A stretch of DNA of 9,175 nt from Candidatus Huberarchaeum crystalense. GTDB taxonomy: Archaea > Huberarchaeota > Huberarchaeia > Huberarchaeales > Huberarchaeaceae. The stretch lies in the NCBI GenBank assembly GCA_002789275.1, contig PFSX01000021.1:1-9175 (forward strand), in the 5' to 3' direction. Numbering within the stretch: the first letter of the stretch is position 1; every line of letters begins with the position of its first letter. The notes beneath the pieces were generated by a model. The model made no database searches and was not told where the DNA came from. It worked only from the letters and a program-made list of their open reading frames with translations. The position numbers and the translations under genes are program-made. Shown here in pieces: positions 1 to 7,327 of this stretch.

Positions 1-44
1 GCTGTTTATTTAATGATTTTGAATTTTGATTTTGTAATTATTAT

Positions 45-2183
45 TTATTTAATAATATCTCTTTGACGATCTTTCAACTCTTGTAATTTCCCTTTATTCC
101 ATCCTTTAATATTTTGATAATAGCCTGTAATTCTACTCCACATTTGAACATTTTCGCTGCCACACTTTTGGCATTTTTCGTGCAATCCGCCAACAACATT
201 ACCACAAGCATTGCATATTGTTAGATCTTTTGTAAAGGAAAAATATTGAATCGCTGTTTGTGTTGCAATTTTTTTTATTAGTTCAACAATTAGATGAGAA
301 TCTGAGTTTTCCTCACCCAACCAAATATGGGTCATAGCTCCTCCGTCAGTTAAAGGATGAAATGCTCCTTCAATCTGTAATCTTTTCCACAAAGGAATGC
401 CTGAATTTAATCGAACATGAAATGAGTTAGAATAATACACAGCACCACTACTTATTTCGCCCTGAACAGTTGCTTTACTTGGAAATCTTCTAAGATCAAT
501 CTTTGCAAATCTCGTGGCTGTTGTTTCAGCAGGTGTGCGCGCTAATGCAAAAGTAAGTCCCGTCTCTTTTCTAAACATAGCTATTTGATCTTTTAAAAAT
601 TTCATAACTTTTAATCCAAAACGCCATGCTTCATCACTTTCGTGCATTTCTTTGCCTGTGTGATATTTGACTAACTCATTCATTCCAACAATACCTATTG
701 TATAGCTTTGCTTATCAACCTCTAAATATTTTTCATCGTTATGATATGTTGGTGAGTTCATAAAATCTATCATTCCTATTTCTTGGTTTTTTTTAATAAT
801 TTCTCTTTTTAATAAAAGTATTTCTTTGGCTTTTTGCAAGCGATCCATTAAAACCATAAATAATTTTTCGTCACTATGCTCTGCTTCATATGCTGCTTGA
901 GGCAAATTAAGTGTAACTACTTGAAGTGATCCTCCTCGCACAGTTCCATTTCTTATGTCACTTTCACTATTCGCATCTTGCAAAGGCATAAGAAACGCGC
1001 AACACTGGTAACATGCAATTTCAGGCATATATGGTTGATGTACAACAAAATAAGGAGTTCCAAATTTTACTGTTAGTTGCGACAATTTTAATAACTCTTT
1101 ATCATATTTTCCTGACTTTAACTCGTTTGGAAAAAGATTAACTTCAAACTTAGGAAAATTAAATGGTTTGCCTTGCGCATCTCCTTCTAAAAATATATCT
1201 AAAATCGCATTAAACAAAAGCCTAACTTCTTCTTCAAAATCCTTATATGTCACAAAAGGATCTATTTTTCCACCAAGTTGGATAGCAGGAATATCTTTCA
1301 AAAAATTAGGAACATGTATATCACAGTCAATGCTGCTAAATACAACTTGTCCGCCGCGCGCAACATACATTTGAGACATTTCATATATAAATTGCTGCAT
1401 TAATTGTTTTATTTCTTTATATGTTAGGCCTTTAACAGCTGGTGCTAAAAAAGTATTAAAATAAGAAAAACCTTGCCCCCCAGCACAGTTTGTTTGTGCT
1501 ACACCTAAAACCTTTGTTAGTTGTGAAATTAAAACACTTGCATATTTTGCAGGGCCTGCTGTTGCTGTGTGAATTCCCTTCCCATCAGGTTTAAACCCAT
1601 ATTTCATAAAATATCTCAAATCATGGCTAAAGCAAAAAGGCCGAAGTGCAAAATATTCTAAATCATGAATGTGAATTTGTCCTAAAACATGCGCTTCTTC
1701 TAAAAAGAATGGCAATATATGTGTTGTTACATACTCTTTCATAACATGGTCTGCTATATGTTTATGAATTGTTTCAGGATTGTGTTGCATGTTTGCATTT
1801 TCAGTATCGCGAGTAGTAATGAGTTGAGTAATATCATAAACAGGCAAACCGACCCGCGTGTAGAGAGCTTTTTCTTTTTGCATTCCATTTTTAAGCAAGA
1901 CCAAGCAAACTACTTCACGAATTATAGAAGAAGTCAAAATATTTATACCTATTTTATTTATTTCAATAGTCGCTTCTTCTGCAATATTTGTAGCTTTTTC
2001 TTGGTTTAATGCTGTTTCCTTTATAAGTGAATCAATTATCGTTTGTTTTTTAAAAGGCAATTTTTCTAAGCGCGAGGTAACTACAAATTTTCCTTTGTCA
2101 ACAAGCAATTCGGTTAGTTTGCTTTTATCTTCACTTAAATTTCCAACAGTTATTTTTTGTAAATTTGCCACAACACTTTCCAT
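45..2183 (-). CDS. nrdD: Anaerobic (class III) ribonucleoside-triphosphate reductase NrdD
   Basis: A 712-residue glycyl radical enzyme that reduces ribonucleoside triphosphates to dNTPs without oxygen. Residues about 34-118 look like a diverged N-terminal ATP-cone: the PF pair (43-44) is present but the usual KRDG motif is not. The catalytic barrel shows HIHDLEYF (171-178), QTNCAGGQGFSYFN (230-243), a cysteine cluster CYQCCAF (391-397), GGSLQVVTLNLP (417-428) and YYSNSFH (583-589). The C-terminus carries a four-cysteine zinc site (C657, C660, C671, C674) and the radical loop SRITGYY, with G687 as the expected glycyl radical. Length is normal for the family. The activating enzyme NrdG, which family knowledge says is required, is not in this window. 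The start at 2183 leaves room for a TATA-like box about 24 bp upstream; no Shine-Dalgarno site is visible. The gene is divergent from aIF5A. Identification is firm; whether the ATP-cone still binds nucleotide is unclear. Confidence 0.97.
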   Translation of the reverse strand: MESVVANLQKITVGNLSEDKSKLTELLVDKGKFVVTSRLEKLPFKKQTIIDSLIKETALNQEKATNIAEEATIEINKIGINILTSSIIREVVCLVLLKNGMQKEKALYTRVGLPVYDITQLITTRDTENANMQHNPETIHKHIADHVMKEYVTTHILPFFLEEAHVLGQIHIHDLEYFALRPFCFSHDLRYFMKYGFKPDGKGIHTATAGPAKYASVLISQLTKVLGVAQTNCAGGQGFSYFNTFLAPAVKGLTYKEIKQLMQQFIYEMSQMYVARGGQVVFSSIDCDIHVPNFLKDIPAIQLGGKIDPFVTYKDFEEEVRLLFNAILDIFLEGDAQGKPFNFPKFEVNLFPNELKSGKYDKELLKLSQLTVKFGTPYFVVHQPYMPEIACYQCCAFLMPLQDANSESDIRNGTVRGGSLQVVTLNLPQAAYEAEHSDEKLFMVLMDRLQKAKEILLLKREIIKKNQEIGMIDFMNSPTYHNDEKYLEVDKQSYTIGIVGMNELVKYHTGKEMHESDEAWRFGLKVMKFLKDQIAMFRKETGLTFALARTPAETTATRFAKIDLRRFPSKATVQGEISSGAVYYSNSFHVRLNSGIPLWKRLQIEGAFHPLTDGGAMTHIWLGEENSDSHLIVELIKKIATQTAIQYFSFTKDLTICNACGNVVGGLHEKCQKCGSENVQMWSRITGYYQNIKGWNKGKLQELKDRQRDIIK

Positions 2184-2203
2184 AAACTTTTTAGATTTTG
2201 ATG

Positions 2204-2210
2204 TTTAAAA
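2204..2210 (-). promoter_or_regulatory. Candidate TATA box for nrdD
   Basis: On the minus strand this reads TTTTAAA and lies 21-27 bp before the nrdD start codon. That is where an archaeal TATA box sits when the transcript starts at or near the ATG (leaderless). No Shine-Dalgarno sequence lies between it and the start, which fits a leaderless mRNA. The sequence is AT-rich throughout, so a chance match is possible. Confidence 0.35.
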
Positions 2211-2220
2211 GGAGCAGAAA

Positions 2221-2304
2221 AAGAGCAATATGTTGTGTTTTTATATTGTGCTTTCATAAAGCATATGCTTTATTTCTTATGTAAAAAAGTATAATATTGC
2301 TCTT
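2221..2304. repeat. Outer inverted repeat in the nrdD-aIF5A intergenic region
   Basis: An 11-bp perfect inverted repeat: AAGAGCAATAT at 2221-2231 and ATATTGCTCTT at 2294-2304, separated by 62 bp. It encloses the 18-bp palindrome at 2256-2273, and the two dyad centres differ by only about 2 bp. It lies between two divergent genes, just upstream of the candidate nrdD promoter, so it could hold operator sites or form a cruciform or stem-loop. The rest of the 221-bp gap (2305-2404) is AT-rich with further ATATTG/CAATAT words. I saw no RNA gene or ORF in it. Confidence 0.6.
2256..2273. promoter_or_regulatory. 18-bp perfect palindrome, possible operator
   Basis: ATAAAGCATATGCTTTAT is a perfect 18-bp dyad about 75 bp upstream of nrdD and 130 bp upstream of aIF5A. 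A palindrome of this length is typical of a binding site for a dimeric regulator. It does not match the NrdR box, so the regulator is unknown. A regulatory role is inference; the palindrome itself is seen directly. Confidence 0.4.
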
Positions 2305-2404
2305 GTAACAGATATTGCCAAAATCAATATTTATACTTAGATATAAAATAACAATATTGTACAACAAAGAAAACTTTTTTGATTAAAATTATTTAAAATA
2401 TATT

Positions 2405-2806
2405 ATGGTTTTCCGTATAGTAGATGTTGACGACGCAGCAAAGAAGGGAGCGTTTATCTTATTAGATGATGGAGATACATATACAATCCAAGATATTCAG
2501 TATTCTAGGCCCGGAAAACATGGGCATGCAAAATACCGTCTAAAAATAAAGCATATTTTTTCTGACAAAAAAAAGGATATGTTGTACTCAGGTCATGATA
2601 CAGTAAAATGTCCTATGGTTGAAAAAAATAGGGGCCAAGTTTTAGATGTTGGATTTGACTCAGTTCAAATTATAGATTTAACAACAAACGAAACAAAAGA
2701 TCTTCTCCTTCCTCTTAGTGAAGATATTAAATCAAAATTAGAGCTAGGTGTTGAAGTTGAATATTGGGTATCTGAAGGTAAAGTTGGAATTGTTGAAGTT
2801 AGATAA
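2405..2806 (+). CDS. eif5a: Translation factor aIF5A (hypusine-containing)
   Basis: A 133-residue protein of the eIF5A/EF-P family, which binds the ribosome and helps form difficult peptide bonds, such as those in proline runs. The diagnostic loop PGKHGHAKYRL (36-46) is present; K38 is the lysine that deoxyhypusine synthase would modify. The N-terminal half is the SH3-like domain. The remainder (about 72-133) is the OB-fold domain, ending EVEYWVSEGKVGIVEVR. The ATG at 2405 gives the expected family length and has no Shine-Dalgarno site. The last 17 codons and the TAA stop are the first unit of a 57-bp tandem repeat that continues downstream, so the annotated C-terminus lies inside a rearranged region. 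It is convergent with the aminotransferase gene. Family assignment is firm. Confidence 0.95.
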   Translation: MVFRIVDVDDAAKKGAFILLDDGDTYTIQDIQYSRPGKHGHAKYRLKIKHIFSDKKKDMLYSGHDTVKCPMVEKNRGQVLDVGFDSVQIIDLTTNETKDLLLPLSEDIKSKLELGVEVEYWVSEGKVGIVEVR

Positions 2807-2910
2807 ATAGAAGTTGAATATTGGGTATCTGAAGGTAAAGTTGGAATTGTTGAAGTTAGATAAATTGAAGTTGAATATTGGGTATCTGAAGGTAAAGTTG
2901 GAATTGTTGA
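2753..2910 (+). repeat. 57-bp tandem repeat duplicating the aIF5A 3' end and stop codon
   Basis: There are three head-to-tail units: 2753-2809, 2810-2866 and a truncated third at 2867-2910 (44 bp). Units 1 and 2 differ only at their last base, and unit 3 is identical up to its breakpoint. The period is 57 bp, or exactly 19 codons, so every unit stays in the aIF5A frame. Each of the first two encodes EVEYWVSEGKVGIVEVR followed by TAA. After unit 3 the frame runs through unrelated codons to a TAA at 2948-2950. Identity at synonymous sites indicates a recent duplication or an assembly artefact. With normal termination, units 2 and 3 are 3' UTR. Confidence 0.95.
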
Positions 2911-2955
2911 GGCCCGATGTATTTTTCATTTCGCGCGATTATTTGTTTAAAATCA

Positions 2956-2985
2956 TTTTTTATAAAATATATTTATTTTTTCTTT
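2956..2985 (+). terminator. Candidate U-tract terminator after aIF5A
   Basis: There are two runs of six T on the plus strand, at 2956-2961 and 2976-2981, the second followed by CTTT. They lie about 150 bp after the aIF5A stop and beyond the tandem repeats. Archaeal RNA polymerase can stop at U-rich tracts without a hairpin. The second run overlaps the end of the convergent aminotransferase gene. The AT-rich context makes this a weak call. Confidence 0.3.
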
Positions 2986-4100
2986 ACAATACTTATTATA
3001 TTTTTAAGGCCTTTTCTTAAATTTTTTTCAGATGTTGCAAATGATATTCTAAAATGCGTATCTTTTTCAGAGAAAGCAATACCAGGAATTATTAAGGTCT
3101 GTTTCTCTTTTATTAATTTTTCACAAAATTCAGTTCCTGTAAATCTTTTTGGGGCGCGCACGAAAATATAAAACGCTCCATTTGGCTTAGTAATTTCAAA
3201 ATGTTTTTTCAGTATTTCATAAGTTAAATCGCGTTTTTTCTTATATTCTTTGATTTTGTCAGAAACATCAACATCAAATGCTTTTAAAGCAGCATATTGA
3301 GCTGACGTTGGCGCGCAAACATAAATCAGCAGTTGAAGTTTAATAAGTTCCTGAACAATTTCAGGCAACCCATGTAAATATCCTATTCTGTTGCCTGTCA
3401 TTGCATATGTTTTTGAAAACCCATTCATAGTTATTGTTTTTGAATAATATTTCCCAATGCTGACATGTTCGCAACCATAGACAAATTTTTCATAAATTTC
3501 ATCTGAAATTACGAGCAAATTGTATTTTTCTGCCAATTTTGCAATTTTTTTTATTTCTTCTGCTTCTATTACATTTCCTGTTGGGTTTGACGGAGAATTC
3601 AAAATCAACATCTTTGTTTTAGATGTTATTTTTTCTTCGATTTTTTCAGCAGTTATTTTAAAATCAGGGTATATATCAACTAAAACAGGTTTTGCACCTA
3701 AAAAAAGAGCATAGTTTTTATATTCAAAAGAAAAGCCAGGATCAGGAATAATTACTTCGTCTCCTTCTTCAATAAAAGCATTAAATGCAAGAAAAAGCGC
3801 GCCAGAAACACCAGATGTTATAATCACATTTTCTGGTTTTGCGTCAATTTCATTTTCTTTACGTAGTTTTTCTGCCACTTTTTCGCGAAGTTCATATATT
3901 CCTTGTGGGTGAGCATATTTGTTTTTTCCATCTTGAATTGCTTTGATTTGTGCTTTTTTAATTTTATCAGGAATATCAAAATCAGGCTCACCCAAGCCCA
4001 AGTTTATTATGTCTTTATATTGCGAAGCTAAATTGAATATTTTAAGAATTGTAAATACATCAATTGTTTTCATACGGTTTGCTGTTTTTAGATTAGACAT
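2973..4100 (-). CDS. Class I PLP-dependent aminotransferase, probably aromatic/aspartate
   Basis: A 375-residue fold-type I aminotransferase of the aspartate aminotransferase family. Visible motifs are NLGLGEPDFD (33-42), the cofactor and substrate residues N172 in SNPTG and D200/Y203 in SDEIYE, the PLP-binding lysine K230 in GFSKTYAMTGNRIGY (227-241), and R351 in HFRISFA for the substrate carboxylate. It starts 34 bp after the stop of the TyrA-AroQ-PheA gene on the same strand, so the two are probably co-transcribed. This suggests it aminates phenylpyruvate and 4-hydroxyphenylpyruvate as the last step of Phe/Tyr synthesis. Substrate choice cannot be read from sequence alone; aspartate or alanine specificity is possible. 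M1 is preferred, but M10 is an alternative start. The gene is convergent with aIF5A. Confidence 0.93.
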   Translation of the reverse strand: MSNLKTANRMKTIDVFTILKIFNLASQYKDIINLGLGEPDFDIPDKIKKAQIKAIQDGKNKYAHPQGIYELREKVAEKLRKENEIDAKPENVIITSGVSGALFLAFNAFIEEGDEVIIPDPGFSFEYKNYALFLGAKPVLVDIYPDFKITAEKIEEKITSKTKMLILNSPSNPTGNVIEAEEIKKIAKLAEKYNLLVISDEIYEKFVYGCEHVSIGKYYSKTITMNGFSKTYAMTGNRIGYLHGLPEIVQELIKLQLLIYVCAPTSAQYAALKAFDVDVSDKIKEYKKKRDLTYEILKKHFEITKPNGAFYIFVRAPKRFTGTEFCEKLIKEKQTLIIPGIAFSEKDTHFRISFATSEKNLRKGLKNIISIVKKK

Positions 4101-4134
4101 AAATTATTTAATTATACAATTTGTTTTGATTAAA

Positions 4135-6099
4135 TCAACCATATTCTCTTTTCCTTTTATAACTTCCTAAAAACCTTATTTTTAGGTTTTCATCTTTTTT
4201 GATTTCATCAACAACTTTTGCTATTTTTTCATCTTTAATATGCCCTTCAGCATCAATAAAAAATAAATATTTTCCAAATTCACCATCAGGAACTGATTCA
4301 ACTTTGCTCAAATTAATGTTTTCATCTGCAAATGCCTTTAAAACACCAAATAAAATCTTTGGTTTGTCTTCTTTATATGAAATCAACAAACTTATTCTAT
4401 CTTTTCCTGTTGGTTGTGTATCTAAGGATTTTCCACTAATTATTATAAATTTTGTTATATTATTTTCGTTGTTATGAATATTTTTTTTTAAAACTCTTAA
4501 TCCATATATCTTAGCTGCCCGTTCAGATGCAATTGCAGCGATTTTTCCATTGTGCAAACTTCTTACTTCTTTCAATGCAAGGGAGTTAGAAGCACAAGGA
4601 GTTCTTCTTAGGTCAGGAAAATTTTCTTGTAAAAATCGCGCGCACTGAGCAAAAGATTGTGTGTGCGCTCTTATTTCTTTAATTCCTTTTATTTTTGCCC
4701 AACTAAATCCAATCAAACAATGTCTAATTGGCAAAAAATCTTCGCCAATAATTTGAATATTTTCATACTTAATTAAACTATTTACGGTCTCATCAACAGA
4801 CCCGCCAGTTGAATTTTCAATTGGCACAACACCTATTGATGTGTTTTTAGAAACTTCTTCAAAAACATCTTGAATTAAAGTTTTATATCCTATTTCTTTT
4901 CCACTAAACAATTTGCTTGTAATTTCTTCAGAATAACTTCCAGCAGGACCAAGTGTCCAAACCTCTGGCTTTTTGATTAAATACATTATATTTTTACTGC
5001 GCTCTAAAATATTTTCAAAAAAATCGCGCGCTTCATATGGATTTATATTGTGTTCTTTTGCTTTTTCTTCAATTTTTCCAAATATTTCTGTTTCTCTATT
5101 AGCATCATAAACAAGCAGATTTTTCTTTTTCTTAATTATAGCAACTTTTTTAACAAGCAATTCTCTACGTTTCAACAAGTCAACAAATTCATTGTTTATT
5201 TTATCAATTTCATCTCTTAGTTCTTTTAGGTCTGTTTTTTTAGAGAGATTTTTTGGGTAATTTACGAGCCGCTCAATAAAATAGTCTGTTTTTTCTAAGG
5301 ATTCTTTTTTAAAATTTCCAAAATATTGTGCTATGTCTTCGAACTTTTTAATAAAGTTGTTGTAATCTTTGTTTTTAACAAACTCACTCATTTCCATAGA
5401 AACATTTGTAAATTGTTCTGCCCTCCTTCGAATTTCCTGATTATCCATCTGAATACTTGCGTAAAGTTCTGGATTTTGAGATAAAATTCTGCCGATTGTG
5501 TAGAGTTGAAGTTTGTAAACTGGGCTCGCGTATTCTAAAGTGTCTTTTAAACTTAATCCTGATTTTTCAATTGCGCGCGCAACAACTAAACTCGAAAAAT
5601 GGGTGATTCCTTGCACAACAGACATTATTTGATCGTGCTTTTCAGGTAAAATTTCTTTGACATCTACATTGTTTTCTTCAAGAAATCTCTTCAGCCAAAC
5701 AAAACCTTTATTACCGCGACCTTTGCAAAGAACAACAATTTGACCCTTCATTGACTTTATTGTTGGCCCAAACATAGGATGCATTCCTACAACTTCGCAA
5801 GTTTCAGGAGCATATTTCAACATTGCTTCAACTGGCTGTTTTTTTATAGATGTAAAATCTGTAATCATCGCACCTGGCTTTGCAAATGGAGCAATATCTT
5901 TTATAACTTCAACAGTATTTTTTATTGGAACTGAAAAAATCAACACGTCTGCTTTTTGTGCAAGTTCTTTTGGCGTGAGTTTTGTTTCGCGACCACACAC
6001 TAAAACTTCATAACCATCTTTTTCAAAAAACGCTTTGAATTGACTGCCTGTTTTTCCTGTTCCACCAATTATTCCTATCAAAGGTTTTTCAAAACCCAT
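4135..6099 (-). CDS. tyrA-aroQ-pheA: Trifunctional prephenate dehydrogenase-chorismate mutase-prephenate dehydratase
   Basis: A 654-residue fusion that takes chorismate to both keto-acid precursors of Tyr and Phe. Residues 1 to about 280 are TyrA: NAD-binding GIIGGTGKTG (9-18), HPMFGP with H107, and a second conserved His (H167) in QGITHF. Residues about 288-372 are an AroQ chorismate mutase. R295, R311, K323, D332 and E336 match by position the E. coli active-site residues R11, R28, K39, D48 and E52 (one-residue gap assumed). Residues about 378-560 are prephenate dehydratase: TLGPAGSYSE (382-391), VPIENSTGGSVDET (425-438) and NNITKF (546-551), where the usual TRF is TKF. Residues about 567-645 are an ACT domain; its usual ESRP motif reads ESVP (601-604), so Phe feedback may be altered. 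Archaeoglobus fulgidus is known to have the same domain order. The likely downstream partner is the aminotransferase. Confidence 0.95.
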   Translation of the reverse strand: MGFEKPLIGIIGGTGKTGSQFKAFFEKDGYEVLVCGRETKLTPKELAQKADVLIFSVPIKNTVEVIKDIAPFAKPGAMITDFTSIKKQPVEAMLKYAPETCEVVGMHPMFGPTIKSMKGQIVVLCKGRGNKGFVWLKRFLEENNVDVKEILPEKHDQIMSVVQGITHFSSLVVARAIEKSGLSLKDTLEYASPVYKLQLYTIGRILSQNPELYASIQMDNQEIRRRAEQFTNVSMEMSEFVKNKDYNNFIKKFEDIAQYFGNFKKESLEKTDYFIERLVNYPKNLSKKTDLKELRDEIDKINNEFVDLLKRRELLVKKVAIIKKKKNLLVYDANRETEIFGKIEEKAKEHNINPYEARDFFENILERSKNIMYLIKKPEVWTLGPAGSYSEEITSKLFSGKEIGYKTLIQDVFEEVSKNTSIGVVPIENSTGGSVDETVNSLIKYENIQIIGEDFLPIRHCLIGFSWAKIKGIKEIRAHTQSFAQCARFLQENFPDLRRTPCASNSLALKEVRSLHNGKIAAIASERAAKIYGLRVLKKNIHNNENNITKFIIISGKSLDTQPTGKDRISLLISYKEDKPKILFGVLKAFADENINLSKVESVPDGEFGKYLFFIDAEGHIKDEKIAKVVDEIKKDENLKIRFLGSYKRKREYG

Positions 6100-6117
6100 A
6101 TTATTTTTAAAAAACTT

Positions 6118-7296
6118 ATGGGTATAGTAATAACTGGTTTATTTGGAAATGTAGATCACGGAAAAACAACACTCCTTCAAGCACTTTCAGGCAAATGGGC
6201 AGACACGCATTCAGAAGAAGTTGCGCGCGGAATCACTATTAAAATAGGTTATGCTTCTGCTGATTATTTTGTTAATAATACAAAAAAAGATTTTAGTTTA
6301 TCTCTCAAAAAGGGGTTTAAAAAAGCATTTACGCTTTCTTTTGTTGATACACCCGGTCACGAAAGTTTGATTATACATGCACTTGAAGGAGCAGCAGTAA
6401 TTGATGTTGCTATTTTAGTGATTGCAGCTTCTGACACAGAACTTTTTGAAAAATGTAAAAAATACTTAGCAGCTATTATTGCAAACAACGTTCCTTATCT
6501 GATAGTTGTGCAAAACAAAATAGATCTTGTTGATAAAAATAAAGCAATGCAAAATTATAAAAAGATAAACCAGTTACTTGAAAATACAAACTACAAAAAC
6601 AGCCCTATCATTCCATCATCAGCGCAACAGGGAATAAACATAAACTTTATTTTAGAATCGCTTTTTGAAATTTCAAAAAAACAAAACATAATTGCTTCTC
6701 AAGAAAAAAATAAAAATTTCAAATTAGATATAATTCACAGTTTTGATGTAAACAGGCCAGGAACTAAACTCAAAGACATCAAAGGGGGTGTTCTTGGTGG
6801 TGTTATAAGATCAGGAAATATTTCTACAAATAAAACTATTTTTATTTCACCTATTGATGAAAAAAGCATTTCAACAAAAGTTATTGGTGTTTTTCAAGGA
6901 AATCAAGTTGAAAATGCTTTTGTTGGTGGGGGGTTAGCTAGCATAGAAACAGAACTTGATCCATCTTTAACCAAGGCAGACCAAATATCAAATACGCGCG
7001 CTTCTTCTTATGAAATTCCTTTAAAAAATACAATAGATATCTCTAATTTTTTTTCACTTGTTGATTTTTTACCAAAAGAAATACAAACAGAATCAGATCT
7101 AAAAATAAATGAAGTGGTCTTAGTTAATATCTCTACAATGAAAGTTACAGGAACAATAACAAACCTTGATAAAAATAAAAAAAATTTAAAAATTGTTTTG
7201 GGATCCAAATTTCCTGTTGAAAAAGGAGATAAGGTAATTATTTCAAAAAGAGCAAATGATCAATGGTTTTTAATAGGGTTTGGAGATTGTGAGTAA
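6118..7296 (+). CDS. eif2g: Translation initiation factor aIF2 subunit gamma, divergent
   Basis: A 392-residue GTPase, the core subunit of aIF2, which carries initiator Met-tRNA to the ribosome with the alpha and beta subunits. GTPase motifs are GNVDHGKT (10-17), RGITIKIG (37-44), DTPGH (77-81), NKID (133-136) and SSAQ (167-170). The family signatures THSEE (30-34), SFDVNRPGT (208-216), GGVLGG (223-228) and ELDPSLTKADQ (279-289) separate it from SelB and EF-1A. Two conserved features are missing. The Cys-rich zinc knuckle normally found after the RGITIKIG motif is replaced by a cysteine-free stretch (about 46-72). The usual ANEPCPQPQTREH segment reads AASDTELFEKCKKYL (103-117). The start at 6118 puts the P-loop at the usual distance; a longer in-frame start at 6040 would overlap the divergent gene by 60 bp. 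No Shine-Dalgarno site is seen. Confidence 0.92.
   Translation: MGIVITGLFGNVDHGKTTLLQALSGKWADTHSEEVARGITIKIGYASADYFVNNTKKDFSLSLKKGFKKAFTLSFVDTPGHESLIIHALEGAAVIDVAILVIAASDTELFEKCKKYLAAIIANNVPYLIVVQNKIDLVDKNKAMQNYKKINQLLENTNYKNSPIIPSSAQQGININFILESLFEISKKQNIIASQEKNKNFKLDIIHSFDVNRPGTKLKDIKGGVLGGVIRSGNISTNKTIFISPIDEKSISTKVIGVFQGNQVENAFVGGGLASIETELDPSLTKADQISNTRASSYEIPLKNTIDISNFFSLVDFLPKEIQTESDLKINEVVLVNISTMKVTGTITNLDKNKKNLKIVLGSKFPVEKGDKVIISKRANDQWFLIGFGDCE
6123..6132 (-). promoter_or_regulatory. Candidate TATA box for the aromatic operon
   Basis: On the minus strand this reads TATTACTATA, 24-33 bp before the fusion gene's ATG at 6099, which fits a leaderless transcript. It lies within the first codons of the divergent aIF2 gamma gene, because the two start codons are only 18 bp apart (6100-6117). 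Position supports it; sequence match is moderate. Confidence 0.35.
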
Positions 7297-7327
7297 AAAA
7301 AAAAGAACAAACCAACAATCTTGATAC

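Noticed and set aside
1719..2009. A 96-residue plus-strand ORF inside nrdD.
   Set aside because: It lies fully antisense to a well-conserved part of NrdD, has an odd Cys/Phe-rich composition, and shows no motifs.
2223..2252. NrdR-like box near nrdD, suggested by CAATAT and ATATTGTG words.
   Set aside because: The half-sites do not form the NrdR dyad and the spacing is wrong. The words are common in this AT-rich spacer.
2744..2929. A 61-residue minus-strand ORF with a threefold repeated peptide.
   Set aside because: It is the antisense shadow of the 57-bp tandem repeat. Its repetition comes from the DNA repeat, and no gene-like features support it.
2807..2950. aIF5A readthrough product with two extra copies of the C-terminal peptide.
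   Set aside because: It requires reading through two TAA codons, with no recoding signal seen. The 133-residue form already has the family's length. Kept only as a test in the findings.
2917..3171. An 84-residue plus-strand ORF rich in Phe and Ile, looking like a membrane protein.
   Set aside because: It mostly overlaps the conserved 3' end of the aminotransferase gene on the other strand. The hydrophobic look comes from T-rich antisense sequence.
6040..6117. An in-frame ATG at 6040 would add 26 residues to aIF2 gamma.
   Set aside because: The extra residues have no family match and would overlap the divergent fusion gene by 60 bp. The ATG at 6118 places the P-loop at the normal distance.
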